A DNA stretch of 39,955 bases from Allobosea sp. Root483D1 (GCF_001429505.1 NZ_LMJW01000022.1:624068-664022); one strand, 5' to 3'; positions 18,601-27,103 are shown, counted from the stretch's first letter. Translations and numbers: made by a program. The notes: generated from the letters alone by a model not told the origin.

Positions 18601-21600
18601 GGCCCCCGATGGCGAAATCTGCATCGCCTCGCCATCCGCGGAGAAGCGCGCATGCAGGATCGCGTGCCTCGCCGCGACCTGCCTTACGGTCTCGGCGAGA
18701 CGCAGCGCATCGATATCGCCGTCGAGCGTCAGGCTGACGGATTCGTTGAAGGCGGCGCTGGCCTCGGGCCCGGTCTGGTCCGACAGCCAGATTTCGGCCT
18801 GGGCTTCGGTCAGTGGAAGCTCGATCTCCGCCGAAACGACAGGAGTATCCGGCGGGAGGCTCTCGGCAGCCGTTCCAGGCAGCATCCCGTCCCGGCGCAT
18901 CAGGTCGAGGCTGTCCTCGAAAGCGGCGATGATCGCCGCGATCTCGGCATCGCCATGCTGGGTCGTCAGGAAGCAGGGATAGTGCTCCTGGATGAAGATG
19001 CCGCGGGCGCGCAGGTGGTAGTGCAGCAGGCTGCCGAGCCGATGATCGCGCGCCGGCTCGAAATAGGCGACGCTGCCATAGCTCTCGATCGGGACGTCCC
19101 AGCCGACCTTGGCGAAGGCGCGCCGCAGTCCGTCGACGAGGCCTTGCATCCGCTGTGTCAGCGCCTCGGTCAGCGCCGGTCCTTTCTCCTTGACGTGCCT
19201 GAGGACCGCGACCGTCGCCGCCAGCGCCAGCGGATGCCTGACGAAGGTCCCGGCGAAGAAGGTGACGCCGACCTCGGGCACGCTGTCGTCGCCGAAGCGC
19301 CAGGCGCCGCCGTCGAGCGCGTCCATGAAGCGCGGCGTGCCTGCCAAGAGGCCGACGGGCAGGCCGCCGCCGACGACCTTGCCGTAGGTCGCGAGGTCCG
19401 GCTTGATGCCGAGCAGGGCCTGCACGCCTGCGGGGTGGACGCGGAAGCCGGTGACGACCTCGTCGAGGACCAGCGCCGTTCCGGCCTGTTCGGTGATCGT
19501 GCGCAGCTCCTTGAGGAAGGCGACAGGCAGATAGCCCGGACGGCGGCTCTGCACCGGTTCGACCAGAACGGCGGCGAGCTCATGCGCATGCTCGCGCAGC
19601 CAGGCGAGGCTCTCGTCCGTGCCGTAGTCCAGGATGGTCATGCGCCCGACAGCCTCCGCCGGAATGCCGGGAGCTGCGGGCACGGAGCGGTGCTGCTCGC
19701 CGACGCCGCGGACCAGGACCTCGTCGAACTGACCGTGATAAGCACCTGAGAAAGCTACGATCTTGTCACGACCAGTGACGGTGCGGGCGACGCGCATCGC
19801 CGCCATCACCGCTTCTGAGCCGGTGTTGCAGAAGGCGACGCGGGCATGGCCGGTCAGTTCGCAGAAGAGCTGCGAGGCCTCGTGCGCAAGCGGCGATTGC
19901 GGCCCGATGGCGAAGCCCTCCGCCAGCTGGCTCTGAACCGCTTCGACGACGAAATCGGGTGCATGGCCGAAGGCGGTCTGGCCGTAGCCGTTGACGAGGT
20001 CGACATAGGCGTTGCCGTCGACATCCCAGATCCGGGCGCCTTTCGCCCGTGCGGAAACGATCGGGTAGACCATCTCCTTCCAGTCGGCCGCGAAGCCGGA
20101 GACGGTGCGCGGGTCGGCTAGGACCGGGCGGTGCTGGTCGGCAAGCCGCTTCGAGGTCGCGGTCCTGCCGACATAGAGCTTGGTCAGCCGGGCGATATGC
20201 GCGCGCTGGTCGTCGGTGAGCGCTTCGTTTCCCGTTCGGATCAACGGCTTGAATCGTGCCGTCGAACCTGCAGCGGTGCTGCTCGCCGCACCCTGGGGGG
20301 CAGGCGCTGGCCGAGGCTGGACAGCCGCCGGCGCGAGCTGCGGCGCCGGCATTGCGGTCTCGATGACCGGCGCAGCCGCCTGGCCGCTCAAGGTCTGGAG
20401 CTGGCGCTCCATCAGGCGCGACATCACGTCGAGCTGCTCGCGCATCAGTGCGTCCAGCCCCGAGCCGGCCGGCCGCTGGGCCACGACGGTGGAGGCGGGG
20501 GAGACGGGAAGGGCGGGAGGAGGCGCAGCCGGCGCGGCGGCTTGCACAATGGCGGCCGGCTTTGCCATCTCCTGCGGCCGAAGCTCGGCGATATGGCGCG
20601 TCACGTCGTCGACGCTGGGCAGATCGTCGAGCAGCTGGCGGAAGCGGATCTGGACGCCGAAGGCCGTCTGCAGGCCCTGCGCGGCCTGCGTCAGCAGGAG
20701 CGAGTCGAAGCCGAGCTCGAGGAAGCTTGCGCCGGTCTCGTCCGCACCGAAAGGGCGTCCGGACAGGTTCTCGAAGATCGCCGCGACCCGGCCGCCGAGC
20801 TCCGAACGGCCCAGAGGGATGTCGGTGTCAGCTTGGGGAGCCATGGCCGGTTCCTGCTCGGGTTGAGTGGGCAGAGGTTGAACGAGGGAGGCCGCGGGTA
20901 CGGCCGATATGGTGGAGTCGGAGACGGCGGGCGCTTCGACCCAGTGCCGGCTGCGTTCGAACGGATAGGTCGGGAGCGAGACGCGCCCCGGCCTGCCGCC
21001 GGCCTGATAGGCGGGCCAGTCGGGCGCGATGCCGGTGGTCCAGAGGCGGCCGAGCGCTGCGGCGAGCATGCCTTCGGCATCGCCCTGCGCATCGGGCAGG
21101 CAGGAAATGGCGGCCCGGCCCGCGCCAGCGCCTTGCAACGCGAAACTGGCCAGCGCGGCGCCGGGTCCCACTTCGAGCAGGATGGGCGAGAGGCCGCGTG
21201 CCAGGGTCGCGATGCCGTCGGCAAAGCGCACGGGCTCGCGCGCATGCCGCGCCCAATAGGAAGGATCGGTCGTCTGTGCCGCGCTGACCCAGTCGCCGGT
21301 CACGCCGGAGATGTAGGGCAGCTCCGGTGCCTGCAGGCGAATGGCCGCGACCGCTTCGGTGAAGGGCGCGATCAAAGGGTCGATCATGGCGGAGTGGAAG
21401 GCGTGCGAGGTCTGCAGGCGGCGATGCGTCACTCCGCGCCGCGCCAGCTCGGTTTCCAGCGCTTCGACCGCTTCGAACGGCCCGGCCAGCACGCTCATGC
21501 CGGGCGCGTTGACCGCCGCAACGCCGACGCCGTCCTGCGCCAGTGCAACGATCTCGGCATCGGGCAGGCGCACCGCCAGCATGGCGCCGCCGGGCAGCTC

Positions 21601-23571
21601 CTGCATCATCCGGCCCCGTTTGGCGACCAGCGAGAGCGCATCTTCCAGCGAGAAGACCCCGGCGAGACAGGCGGCGGCGAACTCGCCGACGCTGTGGCCG
21701 ATCATGGCGGAGGGCTGCAGGCCCCAGCTCATCAGCAGCTGTGCCAGCGCGTATTCGACCGTGAAGATCGCCGGCTGGGCGAGCAGCGTCGCCGAAAGCC
21801 GCTCCGGATCGCCGCCATTGCTCGGATAAAGCACACTGCGCAGGTCGAGCCCGAGCTCGGGCTTCAGCAATTCGCAGCAAAGATCGACCGTCCGGCGGAA
21901 GACCGGTTCGCCCGCATAGAGCTCCCGCGCCATCTGGGGATATTGCGAGCCTTGTCCGGGGAACATGAAGACGAGATCGCCGGCGCCGGTCACCGCGGTG
22001 GTGCGTTCGACGTTCTGCTTGCGCAAGGCCACCGCTGCCTCGGCATGATCGCCGGCGACCACGGCGAGACGGTGCGGGAAGGGCCGTCGCCCCGCCTGCA
22101 AGGTGAAGGCGATGTCACTGAGGGTCTGCCCGGGCTGGGTTTCGAGATGCTGCGCGAGCCGATCCCGCGCCTCGCCGAGCGCCGCTGCGCTGCGGGCCGA
22201 GAGCGTCAGGACCTGGTTGCGACGCGCGGGCGCCTGCGCTTCGCTTGCGGGGGCTTCTTCCAGCACGAGGTGGACATTGGTTCCACCGAACCCGAAGGCG
22301 CTGACGCCGGCCCGGCGCAGCGCGTCCCGTCCGGGCCATTCCTGCCTGTGGTCGGCGATGAAGAACGGGCTGCTCGGCAGCTCGAGCGCGGGATTCGGCT
22401 GCGTGACGTGCAGGCTCGCCGGCAGTATCCCGCTCTTCACCGCGAGCGAGGCCTTGATCAGTCCGGTGACACCGGCTGCGGCGTCGAGATGGCCGATATT
22501 GGATTTGACCGAGCCGAGCGCGCAGAAGCCGCGGTCCTCCGTGGTCAGGCGGAAGGCGGCGGTCAGGCCGGCGACCTCGATCGGGTCGCCCATCGGCGTG
22601 CCGGTGCCGTGGCATTCGACATAGCCGATCGAGCGTGCATCGACGTCGGCGGCGGCCTGGGCCATGGCGATCGCCGCGGCCTGGCCGTCGACGCTGGGTG
22701 CGGTATAGCCGATCTTGCCGGCGCCATCATTGTTGACGCCGACACCGCGGATGACGGCGTAGATCTGGTCGCGATCGGCAACGGCATCCTCCAGCCGCTT
22801 CAGGACGACAAGGCCCGCGCCGCTGCCGAAGATCGTACCGTTGGCGCCGGCGTCGAAGGCGCGGCAATGGCCGTCGGTCGAGACGATGCCGCCCTCCTGG
22901 GCGAGATAGCCGCGCTGCTGCGGGAACGTGATCGAGACGCCGCCGGCCAAGGCCATGTCGCAGCCATGGCAGAGCAGGTTCTGCACGGCCTGGGCGACGG
23001 CGAGCAGCGAGGTCGAGCAGGCGGACTGGACGGCAACGCAGGGTCCGGTCAGGCCGAGCTTGTAGCCGATGCGCGTCGCGGTGAAATCGGCGGCGGAGCC
23101 GACCAGCAGCGGCAGGTTGCCGACCTGGAAGCCCGAGGTGTACTCGGCGATGGCCGCGCGGTCGTGCAGCAGGTTCTGCAGCAAATAGGTGCTGGAGGTG
23201 GCGCCGGCGAAAACGCCGATGCATTGGCCGGGCGCGGCAGGATCGTAGCCGGCATCCTCGAGCGCTTCCCAGGCGCATTCCAGCAGCAGGCGCTGTTGGG
23301 GGTCGGTGAGCGCCGCCTCGCGCGGCAGCATGCCGAAGAAGGGCGCATCGAACAGATCGACGCCGTCGAGAACGGGCCGCATCGGAACGAAGTTCGGGAG
23401 CGCGCGGGTCGCCGCGTCGAAGCTGTCCTCGAGCTCGGCGAGGTCGAACCTCCTGATCGATTCCACGCCGTCCAGCAGGTTTCGCCAGAACGCACCGACG
23501 CTCGCTGCGCCGGGAAAGCGGCCGGACATGCCGATGATCGCGACGGCGCGTTCGGGAAGGGGGTCAGTCAT
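15622..23571 (-). CDS. Hybrid PKS-NRPS: KS-AT-ACP-aminotransferase-C-A-PCP
   Basis: A 2649-residue megasynthase. KS about 8-440 (Cys185 in QSACSTS, His321, His361). AT about 533-830 (Ser627 in GHSVGE; HAFHS at 723-727 predicts malonyl-CoA). ACP about 925-995 (Ser957). An Ala/Pro-rich linker runs to about 1105. A class III PLP aminotransferase spans about 1110-1565 (NTGSEAV, LVLDEV, Lys1398 in YGKVVGGG), similar to the aminotransferase domains of mycosubtilin MycA and microcystin McyE. C about 1583-2015 (HHIVCDG, His1715, Asp1719). A about 2035-2515; residues at the ten specificity positions read DILQLGMIWK, one change from the glycine code. PCP about 2540-2607 (Ser2572). No KR, DH, ER or methyltransferase domain. 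It overlaps the upstream A-PCP gene by eight bases. The predicted job is malonyl extension, conversion of the beta-ketone to an amine, and addition of Gly. Confidence 0.95.
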   Translation of the reverse strand: MTDPLPERAVAIIGMSGRFPGAASVGAFWRNLLDGVESIRRFDLAELEDSFDAATRALPNFVPMRPVLDGVDLFDAPFFGMLPREAALTDPQQRLLLECAWEALEDAGYDPAAPGQCIGVFAGATSSTYLLQNLLHDRAAIAEYTSGFQVGNLPLLVGSAADFTATRIGYKLGLTGPCVAVQSACSTSLLAVAQAVQNLLCHGCDMALAGGVSITFPQQRGYLAQEGGIVSTDGHCRAFDAGANGTIFGSGAGLVVLKRLEDAVADRDQIYAVIRGVGVNNDGAGKIGYTAPSVDGQAAAIAMAQAAADVDARSIGYVECHGTGTPMGDPIEVAGLTAAFRLTTEDRGFCALGSVKSNIGHLDAAAGVTGLIKASLAVKSGILPASLHVTQPNPALELPSSPFFIADHRQEWPGRDALRRAGVSAFGFGGTNVHLVLEEAPASEAQAPARRNQVLTLSARSAAALGEARDRLAQHLETQPGQTLSDIAFTLQAGRRPFPHRLAVVAGDHAEAAVALRKQNVERTTAVTGAGDLVFMFPGQGSQYPQMARELYAGEPVFRRTVDLCCELLKPELGLDLRSVLYPSNGGDPERLSATLLAQPAIFTVEYALAQLLMSWGLQPSAMIGHSVGEFAAACLAGVFSLEDALSLVAKRGRMMQELPGGAMLAVRLPDAEIVALAQDGVGVAAVNAPGMSVLAGPFEAVEALETELARRGVTHRRLQTSHAFHSAMIDPLIAPFTEAVAAIRLQAPELPYISGVTGDWVSAAQTTDPSYWARHAREPVRFADGIATLARGLSPILLEVGPGAALASFALQGAGAGRAAISCLPDAQGDAEGMLAAALGRLWTTGIAPDWPAYQAGGRPGRVSLPTYPFERSRHWVEAPAVSDSTISAVPAASLVQPLPTQPEQEPAMAPQADTDIPLGRSELGGRVAAIFENLSGRPFGADETGASFLELGFDSLLLTQAAQGLQTAFGVQIRFRQLLDDLPSVDDVTRHIAELRPQEMAKPAAIVQAAAPAAPPPALPVSPASTVVAQRPAGSGLDALMREQLDVMSRLMERQLQTLSGQAAAPVIETAMPAPQLAPAAVQPRPAPAPQGAASSTAAGSTARFKPLIRTGNEALTDDQRAHIARLTKLYVGRTATSKRLADQHRPVLADPRTVSGFAADWKEMVYPIVSARAKGARIWDVDGNAYVDLVNGYGQTAFGHAPDFVVEAVQSQLAEGFAIGPQSPLAHEASQLFCELTGHARVAFCNTGSEAVMAAMRVARTVTGRDKIVAFSGAYHGQFDEVLVRGVGEQHRSVPAAPGIPAEAVGRMTILDYGTDESLAWLREHAHELAAVLVEPVQSRRPGYLPVAFLKELRTITEQAGTALVLDEVVTGFRVHPAGVQALLGIKPDLATYGKVVGGGLPVGLLAGTPRFMDALDGGAWRFGDDSVPEVGVTFFAGTFVRHPLALAATVAVLRHVKEKGPALTEALTQRMQGLVDGLRRAFAKVGWDVPIESYGSVAYFEPARDHRLGSLLHYHLRARGIFIQEHYPCFLTTQHGDAEIAAIIAAFEDSLDLMRRDGMLPGTAAESLPPDTPVVSAEIELPLTEAQAEIWLSDQTGPEASAAFNESVSLTLDGDIDALRLAETVRQVAARHAILHARFSADGEAMQISPSGAFPVAISDLRGEPDPQAALQALIEAYANRPYDLVQGPVAEAEIIRIGEQKHILILSAHHIVCDGWSTNILLDEIATAYRSGVGALPAAMPFADYAAETRQGPRTEDAAAYWARMFAELPAPLELPTDRPRQAPRSFNGGTRTSFIEAELYRQVKAAGAQRRRTLFATLFTSFQVLLLRLSGQRDLVIGVPSAGQSQLEGPSPVGHCVNFLPIRSGIDPAEPFSAHLEKVGRVVLDAYDHQSFTLGALLKRLRVPPVSGRLPLVEVQFNLERLAGNLDFGSGIRASAEPNPKAFSTFDLYFNIGESDEGLRIDCCYGADLFDAATIDRWLGHYRTLLAAFVANPDTVIAAMPLIDGDERQRLVSEINDTLVAFQRDDGTIQAFERQVQQQPEAIAVSCGDQQLSYTALNAWADRIAAELTARVDTAESRIGLLIERSPALVAGMLGALKAGFPYVPLDPVMPKARIQRILRDSEAVALLTAGPIDPATVEPDERVMLVDVDQTTANLAGIRTATMTPDHLAYVIYTSGSTGAPKGVEVSHGGLSNLLFAMAREPGFSSSDTMLAVTTVTFDIAALELLLPVVQGGRVVIATSDETKDGAELLARLKQSDANVLQATPMTWRLLLEAGFRSRPGFRMLCGGEALPLDLARKLLEGGGELWNMYGPTETTIWSSVARIQPEDEVVTIGLPIANTQFYIVDGNNEPVGVGIPGELLIAGSGLARGYANNPRLTAKSFIANPVDPGTSAKAYRTGDRAKYLPDGRILHLGRLDHQVKLRGFRIEPGEIEAVLARKAGIVSAVILREDVPGEPRLVCYYVTGSESPAPAELRTALALDLPDYMVPTAWVGLPALPLNPSGKLDRAALPAPDAQSAAAKADKTADPATPRSPVEETLIRIWSEVLRREDIDVHDDLFDLGADSLSIFQITSRARREGLKLAARDFFRNRTIAAVAAALPEEAVAEAAAPAATFWKRPWRRPRDGAQQPSEPSAVSQRERG

Positions 23572-25633
23572 GAGAGCCGCCTATCGACGCGCTTTCGGGG
23601 AAGGATGCAGGGAGGCCGCGTGAGCGCAGGCCGCGCTCGCGCGCCGCGGCGAGGCTGCCGAGCGCGCCGGGCTTCTGCGGCGTCAGGTGGCCGGCCAGCG
23701 CCCGCACATTCGGGTAGCGGTAGAGGTCGACCAAGGCGAACCAGGGCAGGTCCCGCACGAGGCACCGATGCAGTTCGGCGACGAGCAGTGAATTGCCGCC
23801 GAGATCGAAGAGATTGTCGTCGATGCCGACGATGTCGATCTGGAAGATTTCGGCGACGGCCTCCGCGAACCGCCGTTCCAGCGCGCTGCGCGGGGCAGCA
23901 TAGGGCGCGGCGGTCTCCGGCCGTGCCCGGCCGGGCGCCGGTAGCGCGGCGCGGTCGAGCTTGCCGTTCACGGTCAGCGGGAGGGCGGGCACGAAGACGA
24001 AGGCCGCCGGCACCATGTGCTCCGGCAGGGTCTCGCCGAGATGGGCTTTCAGCGCCGCAGGCGAGGGGCGCTCAGTGCCATCAGCCACCAGATAGCCGAC
24101 GAGCCGCTCGTGCCCGCCATCGGAGCGGAGCAGCACCGCGGCCTGCCTGACCCCGGGATGGGCCATCAGCGCCGTCTCGATCTCGCCGAGTTCGACGCGG
24201 AAGCCCCTGATCTTCACCTGCTGGTCGGCCCGCCCGAGATATTCGTAATCGTCATCGTCGACCTGGCGGGCGAGGTCGCCCGAGCGGTAGAGCCGGGCGC
24301 CGGGCTCGTCCGGGTGCGCCACGAAGCGTGCGGCGTTGAGCTCGGGCCGGTTCAGATAGCCACGGGCGAGCCCGGCTCCCGCGACGAAGATCTCGCCGAT
24401 CTCGCCTCGCGCCACAGGGCGCATGGTTTCGCCATCGAGCAGCAGGAGCTTTAGGTCGGGGATCGGCCGCCCGATAAGGCTCGAACGCTGTTCGGTCTGC
24501 ACAGGAGAGAGGGGACGATAGGTGACGTGCACCGTCGTTTCCGTGATCCCGTACATGTTGACGAGATGCGCATGCTCGCCGCGGCGCTGGTACCAGCCGG
24601 CGAGGCGGCGCGGGTCTAGCGCCTCGCCGCCGAAGATCACGAGCCGCAACGAAAGCCGGTCGCGGCCGCCGCGGTCGTGGTCGGCACGATCGAGGGCGGC
24701 GAAGGCGGAGGGTGTCTGGTTGAGCACCGTGACGCCCTCGTCGGCGAGCAGGCGCAAAAAAGCAGCGGGGTCTCGCGTGGTGCTCTCCGGCACCATCACG
24801 AGACGCCCGCCGTGGAGGAGCGCGCCCCAGATTTCCCAGACCGAGAAGTCGAACGAGACGGAATGGAACAAGGTCCAGACATCGCTGGACCTGAAGCCGA
24901 ACCAGGCTTGCGTCGCGCTGAACAGCCGCGTCACCGCGGCATGCTCGATGGCGACGCCTTTCGGCTTTCCGGTGGAGCCGGAGGTGTAGATCACATAGGC
25001 GAGGTCGCCGGCCGCCGCCGTGCGGCGGGCTTGCGAGCCATGGGCCGCCTCGGCCACTCCGGGCTGATGCGGATCGAGCCGCTGCCGGCCGGCTGGCAGC
25101 CAGTCGGCATGATCGGAGGCGATGATGATCGAGGCGTCGGCATCCTCGACCATGAAAGCGAGCCGCTCACCCGGATAGGCCGGGTCGAGAGGCAGATAGG
25201 CGGCGCCGCTCTTCAGGATCGCGACCAGCGCGACGATCAGGTCGGGCGAGCGCTGCAGGCACAGTCCGACGATCGCGCCGGGACCGGCGCCCATCGCGGC
25301 CAGCCGCTCGGCCAGCCTTTCGGCGCGCTCGTCGAGCTCGGCATAGGAGAGGTGGGCCGGTCCCAGGGACAGCGCGACGGCGCGCGGTCGGGCGGCGACC
25401 TGCGCGGCGAAGAGATCGACCAGGGTCGCCGGCGCGGATGGCGCGGATCGCGGCGCCTCTCGCTCGGTGGCTGGTTGGCGGGCGGCTCCGGCGAGTTCGG
25501 GAGCGGCGGACGCCCGGGGCCGGCGACGACGCGGTGCCTGGCGGGCAACTTTCCTGTCGATGGTCTGTGTCATGCAGGGAAGGCTATGCGCCAAGCCCTC
25601 GCGACAAAATTGGAGCAGTTGGAGTAACGCCAT
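23564..25633 (-). CDS. NRPS adenylation-PCP protein, predicted threonine-activating
   Basis: A 689-residue protein with one adenylation domain (about 70-570) and one PCP (about 580-650, Ser615 in LGGNSL). It has the A3 motif YTSGSTGKPKG and the A10 motif NGKLDRAALP (Lys558). The ten specificity positions (residues 262, 263, 266, 305, 333, 335, 360, 368, 369, 558) read DFWNIGMVHK, the established threonine code. No condensation domain precedes it, as in loading modules or trans-acting aminoacyl-PCP suppliers. The first 65 residues are Arg/Ala/Pro-rich and may include a docking region. The start is uncertain: ATG 25633 has GGAG only about two bases upstream, while ATG 25573 (20 residues shorter) lacks a clear site. 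It is first in the three-gene operon. Confidence 0.93.
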   Translation of the reverse strand: MALLQLLQFCREGLAHSLPCMTQTIDRKVARQAPRRRRPRASAAPELAGAARQPATEREAPRSAPSAPATLVDLFAAQVAARPRAVALSLGPAHLSYAELDERAERLAERLAAMGAGPGAIVGLCLQRSPDLIVALVAILKSGAAYLPLDPAYPGERLAFMVEDADASIIIASDHADWLPAGRQRLDPHQPGVAEAAHGSQARRTAAAGDLAYVIYTSGSTGKPKGVAIEHAAVTRLFSATQAWFGFRSSDVWTLFHSVSFDFSVWEIWGALLHGGRLVMVPESTTRDPAAFLRLLADEGVTVLNQTPSAFAALDRADHDRGGRDRLSLRLVIFGGEALDPRRLAGWYQRRGEHAHLVNMYGITETTVHVTYRPLSPVQTEQRSSLIGRPIPDLKLLLLDGETMRPVARGEIGEIFVAGAGLARGYLNRPELNAARFVAHPDEPGARLYRSGDLARQVDDDDYEYLGRADQQVKIRGFRVELGEIETALMAHPGVRQAAVLLRSDGGHERLVGYLVADGTERPSPAALKAHLGETLPEHMVPAAFVFVPALPLTVNGKLDRAALPAPGRARPETAAPYAAPRSALERRFAEAVAEIFQIDIVGIDDNLFDLGGNSLLVAELHRCLVRDLPWFALVDLYRYPNVRALAGHLTPQKPGALGSLAAARERGLRSRGLPASFPESASIGGSHD

Positions 25634-25744
25634 CTCTCCAGAATTACCGCGCGCCGCGCGCGGATGACGTAAGGTCGCTGCGCTCAGCCAAGCGAGGCAT
25701 GCCCGAAAGGGTTGTAGATGGAGGTGGAGCGCGGTGTGCGGGGC

Positions 25745-26602
25745 TTAAGGCCTCAGCCGGAAGTAGAGCCCTGAATAGGTCTCGACATGGCATTCGGGCT
25801 GGAATGGCACGTCGAGGCTGCGTGGCTTCTCCCAGGAATCCACGAGCTCATAGCCGAGCGCGACCAGGCCATCGATGAAACCGGAGCGCGCCGGAATGCT
25901 GTAGGGGCAGAACGAGACCTGCCCGGTGCGGGTGATCACGGATTGGATCGTCACGAAGGAGTGCCGCGCGTGGAGCGGCCGGCGCTGGACGATCAGGTGC
26001 CGCGGCCGTTTCCGCCAGGCACTCAGGCGTTCGTGCAGGTAGGTCTCGGGCAGATACTGCAGCGAGCCTGCCGCGAGCAGGATGTCCATGCCGCTGCCGT
26101 CATCGACCGTGTTGGTGAAGCGCAGGCACGGCGTGGGCTGCTGCGCAGCGAGCGCCTGCCCGGCCCGGGTGATGTGCGGGAGGTCGAAGACGGCCCAGCG
26201 GAACGCGTCCGGGAAAGCGAGGTAGCGATCGTACTGTCGGAAGGCGTGCCCGACATAGCCGCCGAGGTCGAGCAGCGACAGGGCGCCATCGTCGAGCGCG
26301 CGGCGCAGCCAGAACAGGACCGGATATTCGGTCGCCGGCATCGGCTCGATCCCGCCGGCCAGGGTGGTGTAGTGGTCGATGTCCGCCATCGCGTCATGGT
26401 CGAAGCCGGAAAGGCCGGTCGGCAGCGCGCGCTCGGCAGCGTCGAAGCTGGCATATCTGCCGCTGTAGCCGCAGTGATACTTGCCCGCGCGAAAGCGGGC
26501 CTCGTAGAGCCTCTGGCGCAATTGGGCGATGCCCGGCCAGCTGGCCGAGGCCGTGTGGGCTGTCAGGCGCAGGCTCTGTTTCCATATGGCCATGGCCGAC
26601 AT
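25745..26602 (-). CDS. TIGR04325-family putative methyltransferase
   Basis: A 285-residue protein matching the TIGR04325 family of polysaccharide-locus methyltransferases. Family features are GYSGRYASFDAAERA near residues 45-60, the Rossmann motif LSLLDLGGYVGHAFRQYDRY (about 108-127), FDLPHITRAG (about 138-147) and the C-terminal PFQPECHVETYSGLYFR. Such proteins are common in capsule and EPS clusters; their substrates are mostly unknown. It starts five bases after the stop of the small membrane protein gene, with GAGG upstream of the ATG, so it is the last gene of the Wza-ManC operon. It may methylate a sugar or a glycan intermediate in the cytoplasm. Confidence 0.85.
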   Translation of the reverse strand: MSAMAIWKQSLRLTAHTASASWPGIAQLRQRLYEARFRAGKYHCGYSGRYASFDAAERALPTGLSGFDHDAMADIDHYTTLAGGIEPMPATEYPVLFWLRRALDDGALSLLDLGGYVGHAFRQYDRYLAFPDAFRWAVFDLPHITRAGQALAAQQPTPCLRFTNTVDDGSGMDILLAAGSLQYLPETYLHERLSAWRKRPRHLIVQRRPLHARHSFVTIQSVITRTGQVSFCPYSIPARSGFIDGLVALGYELVDSWEKPRSLDVPFQPECHVETYSGLYFRLRP

Positions 26603-26606
26603 CCGC

Positions 26607-27098
26607 TCAGGCCTCGCCGGTGCGTTTCGCCTCGGGGCGAGCCCCGGGCTTCAACGGGGGTGCTTTGCCCGGCCGCGAGATCTCGGCCGGGCCGGAGGCT
26701 TCCGGCCGCGGCGCGAGCCCCAGCAGCCTGGCAGCGGGTTCAGCGAACAGCACGGCAAGGACGAGCAGCAGCAAGGCCAGCGTCGCTCGCAAGCGGGTGG
26801 GGGCTGACACCCCGTGTGCGGGAGACGTCGGGGGGTGAGACATCGGCGCCTCATGCGGGGCAGGGCGCGGCGGCATCCGCCGGGCAGGCGCACCGAACAC
26901 CGCCTTGGTCAGCTCCGCGCCGCCGTCGTCGATCGCGAGCCAGTGTTTCGCGAAGGCGGAATGCCGGACCGCCGGGAGCGACGGGGCGGTACGGGCGGTG
27001 CTGCCATCGTCCCGGCTGTGCTTCTCAGAGCTGGACAAGGATCCCTCCGTTTTGGCCGATGGAGCGCCTTCGCTCCTCGTTCGGCCGGTTCCGGGCAT
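26607..27098 (-). CDS. Small hypothetical single-helix membrane protein
   Basis: A 163-residue protein not recognised as a known family. Residues 1-100 are polar and disordered-looking, with a more conserved-looking patch, AFAKHWLAIDDGGAEL (about 48-63). One transmembrane helix lies at about 104-120 (ATLALLLLVLAVLFAE), followed by a Pro/Lys-rich tail. The open frame runs further upstream inside manC as a shadow; the ATG at 27098, five bases after the manC stop, is the plausible start, with AGG just upstream. It is packed between manC and the methyltransferase with gaps of five bases or fewer, which supports translation. A membrane-anchored accessory role in EPS assembly is a guess from position only. 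Confidence 0.5.
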   Translation of the reverse strand: MPGTGRTRSEGAPSAKTEGSLSSSEKHSRDDGSTARTAPSLPAVRHSAFAKHWLAIDDGGAELTKAVFGAPARRMPPRPAPHEAPMSHPPTSPAHGVSAPTRLRATLALLLLVLAVLFAEPAARLLGLAPRPEASGPAEISRPGKAPPLKPGARPEAKRTGEA

Positions 27099-27103
27099 CG
27101 CCT

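Noticed and set aside
15622..23571. Ketoreductase, dehydratase or methyltransferase domain in the PKS module
   Set aside because: The segment between AT and ACP is only about 95 residues and that between ACP and aminotransferase is a low-complexity linker; no NADPH or SAM motif is visible.
20131..24150. A 1339-codon open frame on the plus strand
   Set aside because: It is antisense to the PKS-NRPS gene, is Arg/Gly/Ala-rich without domains, and arises from the high GC third-position bias of the real gene.
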